Positions 60,137-64,000 of a DNA stretch of 64,000 nucleotides are shown in pieces. A program made the translations under genes and the position numbers. This DNA comes from Bacteroidales bacterium (GTDB taxonomy: Bacteria > Bacteroidota > Bacteroidia > Bacteroidales > F082). The stretch spans positions 124,001-188,000 of the forward strand of contig JAFXLL010000010.1 of assembly GCA_017531225.1 (NCBI GenBank). The letters are read 5' to 3'. The notes below the pieces were generated by a model that worked only from the letters and a program-made list of their open reading frames with translations, ran no database searches and was not told the DNA's origin. Each line of letters starts with the position of its first letter. Position 1 is the first letter of the stretch.

Positions 60137-61711
60137 TTATTTCACAGCTTTCAAAGTACAACTTCCAAGATTACTATTCACCTCAATCAGATAGACACCA
60201 GCTTTGAGGCTTTCCACAAGATTACCAATGGGCATGTTCTTAATGCCGTCTACATGGAAAGTCTTACTTAAGTCACAACGTCCAGTCATGTCATAAACCG
60301 ACAGCTTCACCTCCCCTTTCACGCTTTCGTCAAAGACAATGCGACTATCCGCGCTGAGTGGGTTGCCCATCAAACGGGCGTACGAAACGGAGCTATGCTT
60401 GAGGATTCCAGCGCCAGAATACTCGAATGGTCCAATGTCTACACGCTGATTGGCCACTCGAGGCATTCCGCCAAGATCCAGACCGTCAAGGACATATTGT
60501 GGCGTATCTGTCGCACCGGCATCACGGCAGGGGCTTCCCTCCTGCAAGCGAAAATCATGGTGTTCGGCATCCACAAACAGAGGATCGGCATCGATGTTAT
60601 TCTCAAAAGCAGTGATGTACTCCGGCGAATGTATGTATTTAAATCCGCCTTCCACCAAGCAATTATGGAACTCGGGACCGCAACCATTATACGTCCAAAC
60701 CCACATCTGGGTAGTGTCGGTTTGAAAATCGTCAGGGCTGGGATAATTACCGTAAATTATGCAATTTCTCAGTACAGAAGAACACTCTTGATAGAAGAAT
60801 ATGCCACAGCAGGACACGCCCTCTGATTCATTGTTAGTCACGAGGACATTGGATATCTCAGGTGCTCCATCCGATATAGCAAAGCCACCTGCAAAATGCC
60901 TTGAGAAATTGTCATCAAACAACAGGTTGGACATACGGCACTCCTTTTCGAAACTACGCATCATATACATTCCGCCACCATTGAGGCCGATATTGTTCGC
61001 AAAGACACCTCTGTCAAGGATTAAGGAACAACTGTCAAGACTCAATGCGCCACCGATGCATGATTCACCGAAATTTGAGCGGAACTCCATGCCCTCCATC
61101 ACCACATCGCATTTCAAGAACTGGGCAGCACCGCCATACATGGCGTAGGTATTATCTAAAGTGTAAACCATATTCTCGTACAAACGACAATCTGTCATAG
61201 TCACCTTCGAATCGATGCCATAAATGGCACCACCTTGTTCACGTGAGAAATTACACCGAAAAGTGGTATTGCTAATTTCCACATCTTCGGTCTTATAGAT
61301 ATTCATGGCTCCTCCAAAACGGTCCAAGGTATCGGCAGCCTTGCCGAACTCAAGCACACAGTAGTCCAACAGGAAATGGCCCGACCTATCGAGATGAAAG
61401 CCATTCCACCCTCCTTTGCCACTATTATAAATATGGAATCCCACGGTGTCAATCACCGTAAACACAATGCTATCCTCTTCGGAGCCCTGAGCCTCGAACG
61501 AAGCTCCCTTGCCTACCGTGATGTTATAAAATCCATCAAACAACACCATTGTACCAGGAAGCACCTGCAACGATTCTGTCACCATCACATCGCCCTTCAC
61601 CAACACCGTATCGGCATCCCAAGCACCAGCCTGAGAGCCACTCACATAGATAGTTTGAGCTTGTAGAGCAAAACTTGATAACAAAAGCAAAATAAGAATA
61701 GCGCGTTTCAT
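60137..61711 (-). CDS. T9SS-secreted right-handed beta-helix protein
   Basis: I start at the ATG at 61711 (MKRAILILLLLSSFALQAQ, a signal peptide); the longer frame would run past the promoter. The 524-residue protein is a parallel beta-helix with repeated GG(A/G)(M/I)xx turns (RFGGAMNIYK, EQGGAIYGID, GGALSLDSC) and the choice-of-anchor Q type ending (GSPCRDAGATD, GPFEYSGAG). The last 80 residues are a T9SS sorting domain (KLSVYDMTGRCD, SLKAGVYLIEVNS). It is probably a surface or secreted protein that binds or processes polysaccharide; no catalytic residues can be assigned. Confidence 0.85.
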   Translation of the reverse strand: MKRAILILLLLSSFALQAQTIYVSGSQAGAWDADTVLVKGDVMVTESLQVLPGTMVLFDGFYNITVGKGASFEAQGSEEDSIVFTVIDTVGFHIYNSGKGGWNGFHLDRSGHFLLDYCVLEFGKAADTLDRFGGAMNIYKTEDVEISNTTFRCNFSREQGGAIYGIDSKVTMTDCRLYENMVYTLDNTYAMYGGAAQFLKCDVVMEGMEFRSNFGESCIGGALSLDSCSLILDRGVFANNIGLNGGGMYMMRSFEKECRMSNLLFDDNFSRHFAGGFAISDGAPEISNVLVTNNESEGVSCCGIFFYQECSSVLRNCIIYGNYPSPDDFQTDTTQMWVWTYNGCGPEFHNCLVEGGFKYIHSPEYITAFENNIDADPLFVDAEHHDFRLQEGSPCRDAGATDTPQYVLDGLDLGGMPRVANQRVDIGPFEYSGAGILKHSSVSYARLMGNPLSADSRIVFDESVKGEVKLSVYDMTGRCDLSKTFHVDGIKNMPIGNLVESLKAGVYLIEVNSNLGSCTLKAVK

Positions 61712-61733
61712 GAGAATTAGTTTTAACGATGTT

Positions 61734-61742
61734 GCAAATTTA
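61734..61742 (-). promoter_or_regulatory. -7 box of the T9SS beta-helix/pssA unit
   Basis: The minus strand reads TAAATTTGC 22 bases before the ATG at 61711. It lies 13 bases from the divergent queA -7 box. Confidence 0.5.
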
Positions 61743-61755
61743 GCAAAACTAATAG

Positions 61756-61764
61756 TACTTTTGC
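61756..61764 (+). promoter_or_regulatory. Bacteroidota -7 box of queA
   Basis: TACTTTTGC lies 14 bases before the queA ATG at 61779 and excludes the longer frame from 61710. Confidence 0.55.
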
Positions 61765-61778
61765 AAAAATTTTTCCGG

Positions 61779-62987
61779 ATGACAGACATTAAGAACATCT
61801 CCATTGACGAGTACGATTATCCGTTGCCCGAGGATCGCATTGCCAAATATCCTTTAGCTGAACGCGATGCTTCTAAACTCCTGGTACTGAAAGACGGTAA
61901 GATACAAGCCTCACAATTCAAACACATCGGTGAGTTCTTGCCCCAAAAAGCTTTGCTGGTCTTCAACGAGACCAAGGTGATCCGCGCCAGGTTGCAGTTC
62001 CGTAAGGAAACAGGATCGCATATCGAGATTTTTTGCCTTGAGCCTGAACAGGACTACCAGATCGCTTTCAGCAGTCCCTCACCGGTCCGTTGGAAGTGCT
62101 TGGTAGGCAACTCCAAACGTTGGCGTGATGGCATGCTGCAGATGAAGCTATCCGCACAAGGTCAGGAAGTGACGCTGTCGGCTGAACGCATAGAACGAAA
62201 CGATCAGTATTCCGAGATTGAGTTCTCCTGGATGCCAGCCACACTCCCCTTTGCCACCGTCCTTGAAGCCGCAGGTGAGATACCCTTGCCACCTTATTTA
62301 CATAGGGATGCCGAACCTGAGGACCGCGACCGTTACCAAACCGTGTTTGCCCGTTATGACGGTTCAGTGGCTGCACCTACAGCGGGATTGCACTTCACCA
62401 AGCCCCTGTTGGAACAGCTAAAGATCAACGGCTTTGAGCTTGATGAAGTCACACTGCACGTCGGAGCCGGCACCTTCCGCCCCGTGGCTACCCCCACCAT
62501 CGGTGAACACGCCATGCACTCAGAAACCGTCATCGTTCGCAAATCATTGATTCAAAATCTGATACAGCATCTCAACGGCAGCATCATTCCTGTTGGCACC
62601 ACAAGCACCCGTACTTTGGAAAGCCTTTATTGGATCGGCATGATGCTTCATGAGGAAGGCTTGGCACTGCGCGACCTCCATGTCAACCAATGGTACCCCT
62701 ATGAAAGCCATCCTGACCTGAGCACCAGAGAGGCGCTGCAACTCATAATTAATTATTTGGACCAGCATCAGCTCACCCGACTCGAGGCCAGCACCGCCCT
62801 CATGATCGCCCCAAGCTATAAAATGAAGGTCATCACAGGATTGATCACCAATTTCCACCAACCCAAGAGTACCTTATTACTATTAGTCTCCGCACTCATT
62901 GGCGACCGATGGAAAGAAGCTTATCAATTTGCGCTCGACAACGGGTTCCGTTTTCTAAGCTACGGTGATAGCTGTTTGTTTTTATAA
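61779..62987 (+). CDS. queA: S-adenosylmethionine:tRNA ribosyltransferase-isomerase
   Basis: Moves the ribosyl part of SAM onto preQ1 in tRNA to give epoxyqueuosine. I start at the ATG at 61779 (MTDIKNISIDEYDYPLPED), after the promoter. The 402-residue protein has IAKYPLAERDASKLLVL, VFNETKVIRARL, LPPYLHRDAEPEDRDRYQT, APTAGLHFT, VGAGTFRPV and TSTRTLESLYW, all QueA hallmarks. No other queuosine genes are in the window. Confidence 0.96.
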   Translation: MTDIKNISIDEYDYPLPEDRIAKYPLAERDASKLLVLKDGKIQASQFKHIGEFLPQKALLVFNETKVIRARLQFRKETGSHIEIFCLEPEQDYQIAFSSPSPVRWKCLVGNSKRWRDGMLQMKLSAQGQEVTLSAERIERNDQYSEIEFSWMPATLPFATVLEAAGEIPLPPYLHRDAEPEDRDRYQTVFARYDGSVAAPTAGLHFTKPLLEQLKINGFELDEVTLHVGAGTFRPVATPTIGEHAMHSETVIVRKSLIQNLIQHLNGSIIPVGTTSTRTLESLYWIGMMLHEEGLALRDLHVNQWYPYESHPDLSTREALQLIINYLDQHQLTRLEASTALMIAPSYKMKVITGLITNFHQPKSTLLLLVSALIGDRWKEAYQFALDNGFRFLSYGDSCLFL

Positions 62988-63026
62988 TTTTTCGGCTTTT
63001 TGCTTGATTTTTTGGTATAGTTATTG

Positions 63027-63035
63027 TATTTTTGC
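63027..63035 (+). promoter_or_regulatory. Bacteroidota -7 box of the Lys/Ala-rich secreted protein gene
   Basis: TATTTTTGC lies 54 bases before the ATG at 63090. Two perfect short hairpins follow in the leader. Confidence 0.55.
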
Positions 63036-63036
63036 T

Positions 63037-63071
63037 TCGATTGTAATCGAAAATAAATCTGGTTATTAACC
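63037..63071 (+). promoter_or_regulatory. hairpins in the 5' leader of the Lys/Ala-rich protein gene
   Basis: TCGATT/AATCGA (63037-63050, 2-base loop) and GGTTA/TAACC (63061-63071, 1-base loop) can pair perfectly. Both are AT-rich and short; they could stabilise the mRNA. Confidence 0.35.
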
Positions 63072-63089
63072 AATTAAACACATTTTAAC

Positions 63090-63545
63090 ATGAAAAAAGC
63101 ATTAGTACTCGGAGTCTTGGCATTCTTCGCCATCAACATCGCAAGTGTTCAGAACGCAAACGCTCAGAACAAAAAAGGCGCTGTAACCACAACTGAAACA
63201 ACCGCCGTGCAAGAACCAAAATCTACTAACAAAACCGTTAAACAGAGCAAATCCACTGCCGCTGCAGCTGCTAAAGCTAGCGCAGCCACAAAAACTGAAG
63301 CTGGAAAAGAAAAGGTTGTGAAGCCAGCCACTGCTCCTACAAATCAAAAAGAAGCTAAAGCTTGCTGCAAAGAAGAAGGAAAGGATAATTGCAAAAAGGA
63401 AGCTGCTCCAAAAATTGGAAGCAAAAACAATGACCCAACTCAAAAAAACAAAACTCCTGAAATCGGTGTTCCTCCAACTCCTAACAAGACCAAGAAAAGC
63501 ACCAGTTCAAGCACTGCAACTACCACAACAGGTACAACTAAATAA
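63090..63545 (+). CDS. secreted low-complexity Lys/Ala/Thr-rich protein
   Basis: The 151-residue protein has a signal peptide (VLGVLAFFAINIASVQNANA). The mature part is low-complexity and basic, rich in Lys, Ala, Thr and Ser (KQSKSTAAAAAKASAATKTE), with three cysteines in ACCKEEGKDNCKKE and a Pro/Thr-rich end. It is likely disordered and periplasmic or surface-located. No family is recognised. It has its own promoter and an intrinsic terminator, so it is a separate transcription unit. Confidence 0.75.
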   Translation: MKKALVLGVLAFFAINIASVQNANAQNKKGAVTTTETTAVQEPKSTNKTVKQSKSTAAAAAKASAATKTEAGKEKVVKPATAPTNQKEAKACCKEEGKDNCKKEAAPKIGSKNNDPTQKNKTPEIGVPPTPNKTKKSTSSSTATTTTGTTK

Positions 63546-63560
63546 GAATGCTTTCTTATA

Positions 63561-63589
63561 AAAAAAGCGGGCTAAAACCCGCTTTTTTT
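63561..63589. terminator. bidirectional intrinsic terminator
   Basis: An 11-bp stem, AAAAAAGCGGG (63561-63571) and CCCGCTTTTTT (63578-63588), with a 6-base loop and T tract on both strands, lies between the convergent Lys/Ala-rich gene and the polyprenyl synthase gene. The stop codon of the latter begins inside the stem. Confidence 0.85.
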
Positions 63590-64000
63590 ATTTCTCCCTA
63601 CCCGAAAGCAAGTCGGCGTAACGCCTCAGATGCGTCTTTCGATCCTCAGGAAGCCTCACGGCATCCAGATATGCCGCAGCTTGACGGAAATACTCCGCCA
63701 TCAACTGCTCAACAGCCTCCTTCACATGTAACTTGTCGTAAATCGCAATCACCTCGTCAATCTTCCGTTGCGGATTGATGGCGACTTCGCCCGAGAACAA
63801 AGCCTCCAAACGCTCATGATCAGCTACAGGAGCTAACTCCAACGCCTTCAGATACATCATGGTCTTCTTATTCTCCACGATATCGCCGCCCGTCACCTTG
63901 CCAAACACTGCCACATCGCTGTAACAATCAAGTACGTCATCCTGCAACTGGAACGCCATGCCTAACGCGATACCAAAATCATAAAGGTTCTTTTGATCCT
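63588..64000 (-). CDS. polyprenyl synthetase family protein (partial, C-terminal part)
   Basis: The frame is open to the right edge, so the N-terminus, including the first Asp-rich motif, lies outside. The visible 137 residues hold the second Asp-rich motif in GMAFQLQDDVLDCYSD, then FGKVTGGDIVENKKTMMYLKA, which binds diphosphate through Mg, and a helical end. The enzyme joins isopentenyl diphosphate units to allylic diphosphates; product length cannot be read from this part. Confidence 0.9.
   Translation of the reverse strand, partial: DQKNLYDFGIALGMAFQLQDDVLDCYSDVAVFGKVTGGDIVENKKTMMYLKALELAPVADHERLEALFSGEVAINPQRKIDEVIAIYDKLHVKEAVEQLMAEYFRQAAAYLDAVRLPEDRKTHLRRYADLLSGREK

Noticed and set aside
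1-64000. tRNA, rRNA or intact insertion sequence
   Set aside because: No clover-leaf, rRNA core or transposase frame was seen in the spacers; short RNAs could still be missed by eye.

Overview
The window looks like a chromosomal segment of a Bacteroidota, most probably Bacteroidales, bacterium. The evidence is type IX secretion (T9SS) C-terminal sorting domains, TonB-dependent receptors paired with outer-membrane lipoproteins, a MurF-alanine racemase fusion, DUF4271, DUF4296 and DUF4249 proteins, and repeated use of the Bacteroidota -7 promoter box TAnnTTTG(C). I cannot name a genus. No rRNA, tRNA, CRISPR array or intact insertion sequence is visible. Genes are densely packed, often with 4-base ATGA overlaps or convergent stops that touch.

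Layout. 0-1.1 kb: end of a transglutaminase-like protein. 1.1-9.5 kb: a minus-strand operon of four secreted proteins (beta-helix protein, 1640-residue repeat protein, T9SS protein, small protein with a sorting-type tail) behind a leader of about 250 nt whose inverted repeats interleave. 9.5-9.8 kb: remains of a toxin-antitoxin locus. 9.9-14.1 kb: der, an S4 RNA-binding protein, a MORN-type lipoprotein, dihydroorotase and a polyprenol-phosphate mannose synthase-like enzyme. 14.1-20.2 kb: TonB receptor, DUF5689 lipoprotein and divergent secreted nuclease/phosphatase, a plausible nucleic-acid scavenging unit. 20.2-27.8 kb: GH20 hexosaminidase, two unknown membrane proteins and murF-alr. 27.9-30.1 kb: pta-ackA. 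30.2-36.5 kb: DUF4271, hemD, rnpA, yidD, S41 protease, O-antigen ligase-like protein, cytidine deaminase, GtrA. 36.5-40.2 kb: PAS protein, DUF4249 lipoprotein, TonB receptor. 40.2-44.1 kb: LptF/G permease and two glycosyltransferases. 44.1-52.5 kb: AAA/DUF4143 ATPase, then a visibly AT-richer accessory stretch with several unknown proteins. 52.5-64 kb: ettA, recQ, kdsD-lptB, pssA, another T9SS beta-helix protein, queA, a Lys/Ala-rich secreted protein and the end of a polyprenyl synthase.

How the genes fit together. Much of the window serves the cell envelope: peptidoglycan precursors (murF-alr), LPS assembly (kdsD, lptB, LptF/G, ligase, glycosyltransferases), phospholipid synthesis (pssA), and secreted or surface proteins exported by Sec plus T9SS. 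The most novel-looking part is the minus-strand operon at 47.7-52.5 kb: a DUF1848 Fe-S-type protein, a SAM methyltransferase fused to Sel1 repeats but split by a frameshift at an A8 tract, a protein with ADP-ribosyltransferase-like motifs, and a membrane-anchored protein with a conserved C-terminal domain of unknown function. A second unusual signal is a set of heptanucleotide tandem repeats spread through coding and intergenic DNA; the same unit encodes the peptide TSHLSPLTS inside two unrelated enzymes.
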